Of a stretch of DNA of 15,414 bases, positions 5,943-12,546 are shown piece by piece (within the stretch, counting starts at the first letter, position 1; each line of letters opens with the position of its first letter). Under the pieces are notes generated by a model, which worked only from the letters and a program-made list of their open reading frames with translations, searched no databases and had not been told where the DNA came from. This DNA is from Chloroflexota bacterium (GTDB lineage Bacteria > Chloroflexota > Dehalococcoidia > SM23-28-2 > RBG-16-64-32): contig VBEI01000127.1 of NCBI GenBank assembly GCA_005882715.1, positions 1-15,414 of the forward strand, written 5' to 3'. The position numbers and the translations under genes are program-made.

Positions 5943-6353
5943 TTAGTGATGCTCGTCCGTCGGCACACCCTCCTGCGGTTGAGGACGGTGCGGCCAGTAA
6001 CCGACGCGCTTCCGTATCACGTAGCCGATTAAGCCGAGGAAGGCGGCAGCCGCGGCCGCGCCCACTGTCAGCAGCACCATTCGCAACACGTCCGGGCCGT
6101 TATTGCGCTGTTGCTGACCGCTGAAAGCAAACGCTTCCATACGGAGCGCCGAGATCGACGAAGTCACCGCGGGCATCCTCGCGGTGCCCGGAGTGAAGCC
6201 GCTGGACGGCTCAGGCGCGAGAGACCTCCCGTGGGCCGGCAGCTGGGTGCTGGATACTAAAGCGAGCAGGGAAGCAACCAGAATTGCGATAGGAATCGCC
6301 CTCGCTCGCGCCGGAATCCGTCCAGAGGCATTCATCGCACGCGACTTTATCAT
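5943..6353 (-). CDS. Small membrane-anchored protein, unknown function
   Basis: I do not recognise a family. The protein of about 136 residues has an N-terminal basic stretch and a hydrophobic segment (AIPIAILVASLLALVSS) resembling a signal peptide or signal anchor. A Ser/Pro-rich middle and QQQRNNG stretch follow, then a second membrane segment (VLRMVLLTVGAAAAAAFLGLIGYVI). The tail is basic-to-acidic, RKRVGYWPHR to DEHH. The ATG at 6353 has GAGGG 8 nt upstream. However, TATGAT overlapping that ATG looks like a -10 box, which would instead favour the internal ATG at 6335. The stop is 10 nt before the selenoprotein peroxiredoxin, so the two are co-transcribed and may share a redox or envelope role. 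It diverges from proB. Confidence 0.7.
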   Translation of the reverse strand: MIKSRAMNASGRIPARARAIPIAILVASLLALVSSTQLPAHGRSLAPEPSSGFTPGTARMPAVTSSISALRMEAFAFSGQQQRNNGPDVLRMVLLTVGAAAAAAFLGLIGYVIRKRVGYWPHRPQPQEGVPTDEHH

Positions 6354-6390
6354 ATGAAAGGCCCTCGGCGTAGCTGTTCAACGCCCATCG

Positions 6391-6396
6391 TATAAT
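6391..6396 (+). promoter_or_regulatory. -10 box of proB
   Basis: A perfect TATAAT. No clear -35 lies upstream. A 10-bp palindrome ACACATGTGT (6401-6410) covers the predicted start of transcription and could be an operator. No Shine-Dalgarno sequence precedes proB. Confidence 0.6.
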
Positions 6397-6426
6397 GCTG
6401 ACACATGTGTACATTTGTTTCGCGCG

Positions 6427-7593
6427 ATGGCTAAAGGCAGCCGCAGAACAGCGACAGGCAGGGACGCTGGCAGCGCCCCCCTTCGCTATCAGCGGATCGT
6501 CGCCAAATTCGGGACAAACGTCTTAACAGCGGGCACGGACCGCCTCGACATCGAGGTGATTCGCCATCTCGTCGGCCAGGTGGCCACACTCCATGCGCAG
6601 TCAGCAGACGTGATCGTCGTCACTTCAGGCGCAATCGCCGCCGGCCGCTACCTCCTCCGAGATCGTCGTGAGCGCAAGGACATGCCCTACAAGCAGGTCC
6701 TCGCTGCTGTCGGCCAGAGCGACCTCATGCAGACCTACCGGGAGATCTTCAGCCACCACGGCATCACCATCGCCCAGACGTTACTGACGCGCCGCGACCT
6801 CGCCGACCGCCAGGGTTACCTCAACGCCCGCAATACCCTCCTCGCCATGCTCGAGTTGCGCGTCGTCCCCGTCATCAACGAAAACGATGTCGTCGCCGTG
6901 GATGAAATTGAGGGCGCCAAAATCGGAGACAACGACAATCTCTCGGCACTTGTCGCGAACCTCGTGGACGCCGACCTCCTCGTCCTGTTGACCGACACCG
7001 GTGGACTCCACACCGCGGACCCGCGCCGCGATCCGTCGGCCCAGCTGATCGAGCGCGTGGACCGTATCGACTCGCGTATTGAGGCGCTGGCCGGAGGCGC
7101 TTTCGAGGGCCCCGGCGTCGGCGGGATGGCCACCAAGCTCCAGGCTGCCCGCCTGGCAGTGGGTGGCGGCGCCGACACTATTATCGCGGCCGGCGGCGAG
7201 CCCGACGTGCTTGTCCGTCTCGCTGCCGGCGAGCCGATCGGCACGCTATTCCCAGCAACCGTGACACGCATGGAGAGCCGCAAGCGCTGGATGCTCGCCG
7301 GCCTCTCCGTAAAGGGCAGCATCGTAGTGGACAGCGGCGCTGCGAAAGTCTTGCGGGAGGCCAGGCGCAGCCTGCTGCCTGCAGGCGTCCAAGACGTGCG
7401 GGGCCCCTTCCAGCGCGGCGAGGCCGTAGCGGTTCTGGATAGCGATGGGCGACGAATCGCCTGCGGAATCGCCAACTACGCTTCCGAAGAGATAATGCGC
7501 ATCCGCGGCCTTCGCTCGGACCGCATCGAAGAGACCCTCGGCCACCACTACGGCAGCGAGGTGGTGCACAGGGACAACTTGGTGTTGCTGTAG
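6427..7593 (+). CDS. proB: Glutamate 5-kinase
   Basis: This enzyme phosphorylates glutamate with ATP, the first step of proline synthesis. The 388-residue protein has the amino-acid kinase domain: RIVAKFGTNVLT, VVTSGAIAAG, QTLLTRRDL, PVINENDVV, GAKIGDNDNLSA and LLTDTGGLHTADP. The nucleotide-site motif reads GVGGMATK where most members have GTGGM. A C-terminal PUA domain (about residues 295-375, from SVKGSIVVDSGA to ASEEIMRIRG) is present, as in full-length bacterial ProB. I used the ATG at 6427; a TTG at 6415 adds four residues, and neither has a ribosome binding site. The gene starts a plus-strand run that ends with proA, with four other genes between. Confidence 0.96.
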   Translation: MAKGSRRTATGRDAGSAPLRYQRIVAKFGTNVLTAGTDRLDIEVIRHLVGQVATLHAQSADVIVVTSGAIAAGRYLLRDRRERKDMPYKQVLAAVGQSDLMQTYREIFSHHGITIAQTLLTRRDLADRQGYLNARNTLLAMLELRVVPVINENDVVAVDEIEGAKIGDNDNLSALVANLVDADLLVLLTDTGGLHTADPRRDPSAQLIERVDRIDSRIEALAGGAFEGPGVGGMATKLQAARLAVGGGADTIIAAGGEPDVLVRLAAGEPIGTLFPATVTRMESRKRWMLAGLSVKGSIVVDSGAAKVLREARRSLLPAGVQDVRGPFQRGEAVAVLDSDGRRIACGIANYASEEIMRIRGLRSDRIEETLGHHYGSEVVHRDNLVLL

Positions 7594-7602
7594 GATAGCG
7601 GT

Positions 7603-7986
7603 GTGGGACTCGTGAAGATCACCGGGCAGATCGGCCGGACCGAAGACCAGTTAGTTGAAGCTGAGTTCCTCTTCGATACGGGGGGCTCCTGTACGGCAAT
7701 ACCGCCCAGACTCAGACAGCAACTTGGGTTAATACCCGGAACCCCGGCACGAACCCAACTCGCGGATAGCAGCATAGTCGACATCGAATTGACCTGGGCG
7801 TACCTTCGGCTAAACGGCCGCGAGGGATCGGTTCCGGTGGAGATAATTGACGTTCCCGAGCCTATGATGGGCGTCACCGCGCTAGAAGCACTCGGCATGA
7901 AGGTGAATCCGGTGAGCGGCGAACTGGAAGTTGTGTGGCCGTTCCAGGCTCCGCCCACCATGTGGCGGATTCGCGCCAAGCCGTGA
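7603..7986 (+). CDS. Clan AA (retropepsin-like) aspartic protease domain protein
   Basis: This 127-residue protein resembles single-domain, retropepsin-type aspartyl proteases that act as homodimers. The catalytic motif is FDTGGSCTAIP (Asp25, Thr26, Gly27). A later flap-like TQLADSSIVDIELTW and the closing hydrophobic-Gly motif MGVTALEALGMKVNPVSGELE follow in the usual order. There is no signal peptide or membrane segment, so it is probably cytoplasmic. The GTG at 7603 follows AGGA by 7 nt and lies 9 nt after the proB stop. Its own TGA overlaps the GTG start of the thiolase-like gene by three bases (GTGA). Translation is therefore coupled across proB, this gene and the next. Substrate unknown. 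Confidence 0.8.
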   Translation: MGLVKITGQIGRTEDQLVEAEFLFDTGGSCTAIPPRLRQQLGLIPGTPARTQLADSSIVDIELTWAYLRLNGREGSVPVEIIDVPEPMMGVTALEALGMKVNPVSGELEVVWPFQAPPTMWRIRAKP

Positions 7987-9155
7987 CCCTTAAGCGCGCC
8001 GCCGCCATTACCGGAATCGGCGAGATGAAGCCCACCCGCTCGCCGGACGGGAAGAGCACGCTCGGAATCTGGACCGACGTTGCCCGACACGCCGTCCTCG
8101 ATGCTGGACTCTCGATCGCCGATATCGACGGCCTGCTCATCGGCCAACCGATTACAGAGCAAGCGCAGATGTGGCCATCGATCCTCGGCGAGTATCTAGG
8201 CGTCCACCCGAGGTACGGAAACGTCGTCGATCTCGGCGGGGCGTCGGCCGCTGGCATGGTCTGGCGCGCCGCGGCGGCGATCGAGTCCGGGCTCGCGAAC
8301 GCTGTCCTTTGCGTGACCGGCGAGGCATCGGACGTCGAGACCTTCTACGCGCCGCGCGCGCGCCGCTCGGCCCAACAGCTACCCTACCGCGAGTTCGAGG
8401 TCCCGTACGGCCCGATGGGCGTGAACTCCGGCTACGCTCTCATAGCCGCCCGCCATATGTATGAATACGGCACGACCAGCCGTCAGCTCGCGAAAATCGC
8501 CGTCGATCAGCGCACCAACGCCTGCGCCAACCCCGACGCCCTCTTCTACGGCAAGCCGCTTACCGTTGACGATGTGCTCGCTTCGCCGCTCGTCGTGGAC
8601 CCGCTTCACTTGCTCGAAATCGTGCGGCCTTGCACCGGCGGCGCCGCGCTCGTCGTCGTCTCGCCACAGCTTGCCAGGGAGTCCTCCAACCCCCCGGTCT
8701 GGCTGCTCGGCGCCGGTGAGTCGTCTCGCGGCATGATGCTCTCGCAAATGGACAGCATAACCACTTCGCCGATCACCGAAGCCGCGCCCAAGGCATTTGC
8801 GATGGCTGGTGTCTCGCACAAGGACATCGACCTCATCTCCGTCTACGATTGCTACACGATAACCGTGCTCGTGACTCTCGAAGATGCCGGTTTCTGCGCC
8901 AAAGGCAAGGGCGGCCCGTTCGTCGAGGAGCATGACTTCACCTGGCAGGGCGACATGCCGCTCAACACTCACGGCGGCCAGCTCTCATTCGGCCAGCCGG
9001 GCCTGGCCGGCGGCATGTCCCACCTGACAGAGGCCGTCCGGCAGCTTCAGCACCGCGCCAGCGAACGCCAGGTAGCGGACTGCGAAGTCGCCTTCGTCAA
9101 CGGCAACGGCGGCATAATGAGCGAGCAGGTCTCGCTGGTACTGGGCATCGAATGA
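7983..9155 (+). CDS. Thiolase-superfamily protein lacking the thiolase catalytic residues (probable DUF35-partnered aldolase-like enzyme)
   Basis: This 390-residue protein has the thiolase fold of the SCP-x/lipid-transfer subgroup: TGIGEM near the N-terminus, DLGGASAAGM, NTHGGQLSFGQPGLAGG and a final NGNGGIMSEQVSLVLG. The nucleophilic Cys of CASG is Gly86, the GHP His is Gln338, and the C-terminal Cys region reads NGNGG. All three Claisen-condensation residues are therefore missing. Thiolase-like proteins of this kind that pair with a DUF35 protein, such as the steroid side-chain enzyme Ltp2, act as retro-aldolases. Here the next gene is DUF35 and overlaps by 4 bp, so a complex acting on a CoA ester is likely. 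The GTG at 7983 overlaps the protease stop. Substrate unknown. Confidence 0.88.
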   Translation: MTLKRAAAITGIGEMKPTRSPDGKSTLGIWTDVARHAVLDAGLSIADIDGLLIGQPITEQAQMWPSILGEYLGVHPRYGNVVDLGGASAAGMVWRAAAAIESGLANAVLCVTGEASDVETFYAPRARRSAQQLPYREFEVPYGPMGVNSGYALIAARHMYEYGTTSRQLAKIAVDQRTNACANPDALFYGKPLTVDDVLASPLVVDPLHLLEIVRPCTGGAALVVVSPQLARESSNPPVWLLGAGESSRGMMLSQMDSITTSPITEAAPKAFAMAGVSHKDIDLISVYDCYTITVLVTLEDAGFCAKGKGGPFVEEHDFTWQGDMPLNTHGGQLSFGQPGLAGGMSHLTEAVRQLQHRASERQVADCEVAFVNGNGGIMSEQVSLVLGIE

Positions 9156-9571
9156 GCGACATCATCACTCGGTACGCGAAACCACTTCCCGAGCCATCCG
9201 CAGTCTCTGCCCCTTTCTGGGAGGGGCTGAACGCAGGCGAATTGCGCCTCCAGCGCTGTGCCACCTGCTCGCGATATGTCTTCTACCCGCGCAGCGTTTG
9301 CCCTCACTGCCTCTCTGACCGGCTCGAATGGCAGACTGCGAGCGGTCGTGGGCGCCTGTACTCCTACACCATCGTCCGCCGGGCGATGAACCCGGCATTC
9401 GCCGCGGACGTGCCGTACGTCTTTGCAATCGTCGAGCTAAAGGAAGGACCGCGCGTCACGACAAACCTCATCAACTGCGCGCCGGAATACGCCAGGGTAG
9501 ACATGCCGGTGAAGGCCGCTTACGATAGCGTTACGTCCGAAATAGCACTTCTGAAATTCGAGCCGGAGTAG
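9152..9571 (+). CDS. Zn-ribbon and OB-fold protein (DUF35 family), partner of the thiolase-like protein
   Basis: This 139-residue protein starts with a helical segment (PFWEGLNAGELRLQRC) and a rubredoxin-like zinc ribbon with Cys36, Cys39, Cys50 and Cys53 (CxxC-x10-CxxC). An OB-fold follows (GRGRLYSYTIVRRAMNPAF to PVKAAYDSVT). DUF35 proteins bind acyl-CoA and form stable complexes with thiolase-like enzymes, often being needed for their activity. The ATG overlaps the TGA of the thiolase-like gene (ATGA), so the two are translationally coupled and surely function together. All zinc ligands are present and the length is normal. Confidence 0.92.
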   Translation: MSDIITRYAKPLPEPSAVSAPFWEGLNAGELRLQRCATCSRYVFYPRSVCPHCLSDRLEWQTASGRGRLYSYTIVRRAMNPAFAADVPYVFAIVELKEGPRVTTNLINCAPEYARVDMPVKAAYDSVTSEIALLKFEPE

Positions 9572-9590
9572 GAATCGGACAGCAAGAAAC

Positions 9591-9647
9591 GAGGAACGCG
9601 GAACAAGCGGCTCGGAAACAAGTCCTTGTTCCCTGTTCCTTGTTCTA
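9591..9647. repeat. Second heptamer-phased, partly inverted repeat
   Basis: TGTTCCC, TGTTCCT and TGTTCTA follow each other in 7-nt phase (9627-9647). To the left, GAGGAAC and GCGGAAC are also in 7-nt phase (9591-9604). GGAACAAG (9600-9607) and CTTGTTCC (9625-9632) could form an 8-bp stem with a 17-nt loop. The element lies between the DUF35 gene and the bS22-like gene. It has no T-run, so it is not a standard terminator. Confidence 0.7.
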
Positions 9648-9659
9648 TCCGGAGGTTTC

Positions 9660-9755
9660 ATGGGTTCAGTCGTCAAGAAGCGACGGAAGAAGATAAGCAA
9701 GCACAAACACCGCAAGATGCTCAAGAAGACGCGCTGGCAGCGACGCCACAAGTAG
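9660..9755 (+). CDS. bS22-like small ribosomal protein (AURKAIP1/COX24 domain)
   Basis: This 31-residue, extremely basic protein (MGSVVKKRRKKISKHKHRKM then LKKTRWQRRHK) is too short for many gene finders. It matches the COX24/AURKAIP1 C-terminal domain: the small bS22 proteins of actinobacteria begin GSVIKKRRKRM and keep the KHRK and KTR motifs. bS22 binds the small ribosomal subunit near the decoding site; mS38 is the mitochondrial relative. The ATG at 9660 follows GGAGG by 4 nt, a strong ribosome binding site. Its stop is 41 nt before proA on the same strand. There is no acidic residue in the protein. Family call rests on motif similarity by eye. Confidence 0.85.
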   Translation: MGSVVKKRRKKISKHKHRKMLKKTRWQRRHK

Positions 9756-9796
9756 GCCGTCCGCCATACAAGAACTCTCGCTGCGGGGCACGTAGC

Positions 9797-11077
9797 ATGA
9801 CAATCGAAGTAAGCGAAGTCGGAGCCAAGGGCACTGCCGCCCGCGCGGCCTCGCGCACGCTCGCGCGCCTCTCGACCGCCGTCAAGGACCAGGCCCTTCT
9901 CGGCATCGCTCGCGACCTCTTGGAGCATGAGTCTTACATCCTCAGCGCCAACCGCGAGGACATGGACGCCGGCCGCACCGCCGGCCTCTCCAACGCCGTC
10001 CTCGATCGCCTCTTCCTTAGCCACGAGCGCCTCGAAGCGATCGCTAACGACGTCCGCAAGGTCTCGCTGCTCCCGGACCCTATCGGCGAAATGATTGACA
10101 TGCGGACTCTCCCTAATGGGCTGCGCGTCGGCCGCCGGCGAGTTCCGCTCGGTGTTATCGCGGCCATATTCGAAAGCCGCCCGAACGTGACCGTCGACAT
10201 CGCATCCCTCTGCCTGAAGTCCGGCAACGCCTGCATCCTGCGCGGCGGCAAGGAGGCCATTCACTCCAACACCGCCCTGGCGAGCATCGTCCGCGAGGCG
10301 ATATCTTCGGCAGGAGGACCGCCGAACGCTGTCCAGCTCATCGAGAACACCGACCGCGCGCTTCTCGGCGAGCTCCTCCGCATGCGCGACACCATCGACC
10401 TCGTCGTGCCTCGAGGCGGCGCGGAACTCATCCAGTACGTCGCCGCCAACGCGACCATGCCGGTGCTGACTGGTGGAACCGGCGTCTGTCATACCTATGT
10501 GGACCGCGCTGCCAACATCGAGAAGGCGGTCCGTGTCGTCCACAACGCCAAGACCCGTAAATACAGCATCTGCAACGCCCTCGACACCGTGCTCGTCCAC
10601 CAGGACATCGCCGAGTCGTTCCTCCCCGACATCGGACGCAAATGGCGTCACGCCGGCGTCGAGATGCGCTGCGATGAAGACTCCTTCCGCATCCTCCACG
10701 CCGCGGAGATACCTGAACTAAAGCTCGAGCGCGCGGCGCCGGACGATTTCGGCCACGAGTTCCTCGCCCTCGCCGCCTCCGTCAAGGTCGTCGACTCGCT
10801 CGACGGCGCGCTCGAGCATATAGCCCGCTACGGCACGGGCCACTCGGACGCCATTATCACCGAGGACTACTCCGCCGCGATGCGCTTTCTCGACGAAGTC
10901 GACGCGGCCGTCGTCTACGTCAACGCCAGCACGCAGTTCACGGACGGTGCCCAGTTCGGTCTCGGCGCCGAGATCATCGACTCTACTCAGAAGACCATCG
11001 CGCGCGGCCCGGTCGGCCTCCGCGAGATCACCACGTACAAGTGGATCGCCCTCGGCGACGGACAGATCAGACCGTAA
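9797..11077 (+). CDS. proA: Gamma-glutamyl phosphate reductase
   Basis: This 426-residue enzyme reduces gamma-glutamyl phosphate with NADPH to glutamate semialdehyde, the second step of proline synthesis after ProB. It has the aldehyde dehydrogenase-like fold: VPLGVIAAIFESRPNVTVD, CLKSGNACILRGGKEA, DLVVPRGGAELI, and the catalytic-Cys motif GGTGVCHTYVD with Cys231. Later come NAKTRKYSICNALDTVL and the C-terminal STQFTDGAQFGLGAEI. All are normal and the length is standard. The ATG at 9797 is chosen because the protein then starts at the usual place; the ribosome binding site is weak. A longer in-frame reading upstream runs across the bS22-like gene and is not credible. It is separated from proB by four genes. 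Confidence 0.97.
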   Translation: MTIEVSEVGAKGTAARAASRTLARLSTAVKDQALLGIARDLLEHESYILSANREDMDAGRTAGLSNAVLDRLFLSHERLEAIANDVRKVSLLPDPIGEMIDMRTLPNGLRVGRRRVPLGVIAAIFESRPNVTVDIASLCLKSGNACILRGGKEAIHSNTALASIVREAISSAGGPPNAVQLIENTDRALLGELLRMRDTIDLVVPRGGAELIQYVAANATMPVLTGGTGVCHTYVDRAANIEKAVRVVHNAKTRKYSICNALDTVLVHQDIAESFLPDIGRKWRHAGVEMRCDEDSFRILHAAEIPELKLERAAPDDFGHEFLALAASVKVVDSLDGALEHIARYGTGHSDAIITEDYSAAMRFLDEVDAAVVYVNASTQFTDGAQFGLGAEIIDSTQKTIARGPVGLREITTYKWIALGDGQIRP

Positions 11078-11089
11078 TCCATTGGTCTG
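11068..11089 (+). other. Hairpin at the proA 3' end
   Basis: CAGACC/GGTCTG, 6 bp with a 10-nt loop, spans the proA stop codon. It lacks a T-run, so it is more likely a weak processing or attenuation structure than a terminator, or simply chance. Confidence 0.3.
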
Positions 11090-11115
11090 GAGTGCTCTGA
11101 CCTAGGAGGCCCCGC

Positions 11116-11457
11116 ATGAGTGGTTACCAGTTCGAGCGTGAGTGCCGCACACCTCAGTCCGAAAGCTACATCGTGGAGCTCGACGAGGAAGAAGTCGGCC
11201 GCATCGATATTCACTACACCAACTCCGTGGCCTACGCTACCCTCTGCGTCCCCGAAAGCCTCACCAGCGAAGATATCCGCGAGTTGATCAGCGAGGTTGA
11301 CGAGCGCCTCGTTCTAACAACAGACCCCTTTCGCGAAGACTTCGTGGTCACCGTCTGGGCCGGCCGCGAGTCAGCCGTCTTCTCAGACGAAGATTTCGAA
11401 GAGGAAACTGATGAAGACGAGGAGGAGCCCGAAGGAAACGGCTACCGGGAGCGCTGA
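11116..11457 (+). CDS. Acidic orphan protein downstream of proA
   Basis: I do not recognise a family. The 113-residue protein begins MSGYQFERECRTPQSESY and alternates short strands (IVELDEEEVGRIDIHY, VAYATLCVP, FVVTVWAGR) with a helix (SEDIRELISEVDERL), suggesting a small alpha/beta domain of about 80 residues. The C-terminal 30 residues are a low-complexity Asp/Glu run (EDFEEETDEDEEEPEG). There is no signal peptide, membrane segment or obvious catalytic motif. The ATG at 11116 follows AGGAGG by 7 nt, an excellent ribosome binding site, and lies 38 nt after proA, so it is probably co-transcribed. It converges with the CDF gene, with only 13 bp between the two stops. Confidence 0.8.
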   Translation: MSGYQFERECRTPQSESYIVELDEEEVGRIDIHYTNSVAYATLCVPESLTSEDIRELISEVDERLVLTTDPFREDFVVTVWAGRESAVFSDEDFEEETDEDEEEPEGNGYRER

Positions 11458-11470
11458 ATCCAACCGCTCG

Positions 11471-12421
11471 TTATTCCCTGGCGGCCTCCGCCTGCGTCCG
11501 CTCGCGTACCAGCGCCTCGAACTCCTCCGCGTGCCGGCCGTCGTCCGGCTCCACGTGGATCACGCATATCGTCCCCGGCAGACGCTCCTCGATCTCGCGC
11601 TCTATCCCGTCGCTGATCGGGTGCACGTCTGTGATCGTCAGGTGCGGGTCGAACAGCAAATGCATGTCCACGTGCCGGACGGCCCCTGCGCGCCGCGTCC
11701 GCAGCCGGTGGAACCCCCGCAGCTCGTTCCGGTGCTCCACCAGCACGTCGCGGATCACCGCGAGGTCATGCTCCGGCAACGCCGTGTCCATCATCTCCGA
11801 GAACGCGATCCTCACGAGGCCGACCGCTGTCCAGCCCATATACGCCGCCAGCCCGAGCGCCACCAGCGGGTCGAACACCTTCGCGCCGGTTATGCCCACG
11901 AGCGTGAGCCCGGCGATTATCGTCCCCGCCTGCACGACATTCGTCTGCAGGTGCGTGGTCTCCGCCCGCAGCGCCATTGACTGCGAGCGCTTGGCCTCCC
12001 TGCGCATGAAGAATGCCAACACAACGTTCGCCGCGGCCGACACAAGCACCGCCGCCAGCCCGACCACAACATCGATATCCGGCGAATGGCCCACGAGCCG
12101 CCGCACGGCCTGGAACACCACCACTCCGCCGCCGATACCTACGATCGTCGCCGCTACAGACGCGGAAATCGTCTCGACCTTGCCGTGGCCGTACGGGTGC
12201 TCTTCGTCCGCCGGCTGCGCTGAGAGCCGCACGCTGATCAGCGCCGCCGCACCAGCCGCCAGGTCCGTCCCGCTATCGACAGCGTCCGACAGCACCGCGA
12301 TGCTCCCGCTGATGAGCCCGAGGACCAGCTTCAGAACGAGAAGCGCCGCAGTAACGGCAAGGGAGATTGCGGCGATGCGAACAGGCGCACCATGCCCCAG
12401 ATCAGTGTGTTCGTGGCTCAT
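11471..12421 (-). CDS. Cation diffusion facilitator (CDF) family metal transporter
   Basis: This 316-residue inner-membrane protein exports divalent metal ions in exchange for protons. It has the six-helix CDF core and a C-terminal cytoplasmic domain (from about residue 210, containing HVDMHLLFDP and VIHVEPDD). The conserved DEEHPYGHGKVE loop spans residues 72-83. The transport site has Asp49 and Asp53 in helix 2 (VDSGTD) but His157 and Asn161 in helix 5 (THLQTN), where most zinc transporters have His and Asp. That may alter metal preference. The N-terminal HEHTDLGHG is His-rich. The ATG at 12421 follows GGGA by 6 nt. A large hairpin lies in its leader. It runs in the same direction as the transketolase pair but is separated by 125 nt. 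Confidence 0.94.
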   Translation of the reverse strand: MSHEHTDLGHGAPVRIAAISLAVTAALLVLKLVLGLISGSIAVLSDAVDSGTDLAAGAAALISVRLSAQPADEEHPYGHGKVETISASVAATIVGIGGGVVVFQAVRRLVGHSPDIDVVVGLAAVLVSAAANVVLAFFMRREAKRSQSMALRAETTHLQTNVVQAGTIIAGLTLVGITGAKVFDPLVALGLAAYMGWTAVGLVRIAFSEMMDTALPEHDLAVIRDVLVEHRNELRGFHRLRTRRAGAVRHVDMHLLFDPHLTITDVHPISDGIEREIEERLPGTICVIHVEPDDGRHAEEFEALVRERTQAEAARE

Positions 12422-12450
12422 CTCATATCCCGACGGGGGCGCATAGCAAC

Positions 12451-12488
12451 GGTAGACCGGCTATCAGTGATGATATTGCCAATCTACC
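12451..12488 (-). promoter_or_regulatory. Strong leader hairpin upstream of the CDF transporter
   Basis: On the minus strand GGUAGAUUGGC pairs with GCCGGUCUACC (11 bp, two G-U wobbles). An AA bulge follows, then UAUCA/UGAUA (5 bp) closed by the tetraloop UCAC. On the plus strand the two wobbles become C-A mismatches, so the structure belongs to a minus-strand RNA, the CDF leader. It does not match a metal riboswitch that I know. Confidence 0.6.
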
Positions 12489-12515
12489 AGCGGTGGCTGG
12501 ATCGTCGGTCGCGCG

Positions 12516-12542
12516 GTTGCCGCCTCCCATACGGGCGGCAAC
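12516..12542 (-). terminator. Possible terminator hairpin after the transketolase genes (no U-tract)
   Basis: A 9-bp perfect stem GTTGCCGCC/GGCGGCAAC with a 9-nt loop begins 4 nt after the transketolase stop. No T-run follows on the minus strand, so it may act as a 3'-end stabiliser or need Rho. Confidence 0.45.
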
Positions 12543-12546
12543 GCAA

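Noticed and set aside
9626..9796. N-terminal extension of proA
   Set aside because: It reads the bS22-like gene in another frame and resembles no ProA N-terminus.
9437..10699. 420-codon open frame on the minus strand opposite proA
   Set aside because: Antisense shadow of proA and the DUF35 gene; low-complexity Asp/Gly/Val composition and no family motif.
12443..12451. Word ATAGCAACG shared with the amidohydrolase promoter (14484-14492)
   Set aside because: Nine bases shared once, without the second dyad arm here; compatible with chance.
12422..12515. Known metal riboswitch (yybP-ykoY or NiCo type) in the CDF leader
   Set aside because: The conserved junction sequences of those classes are not present; only a single long hairpin is seen.
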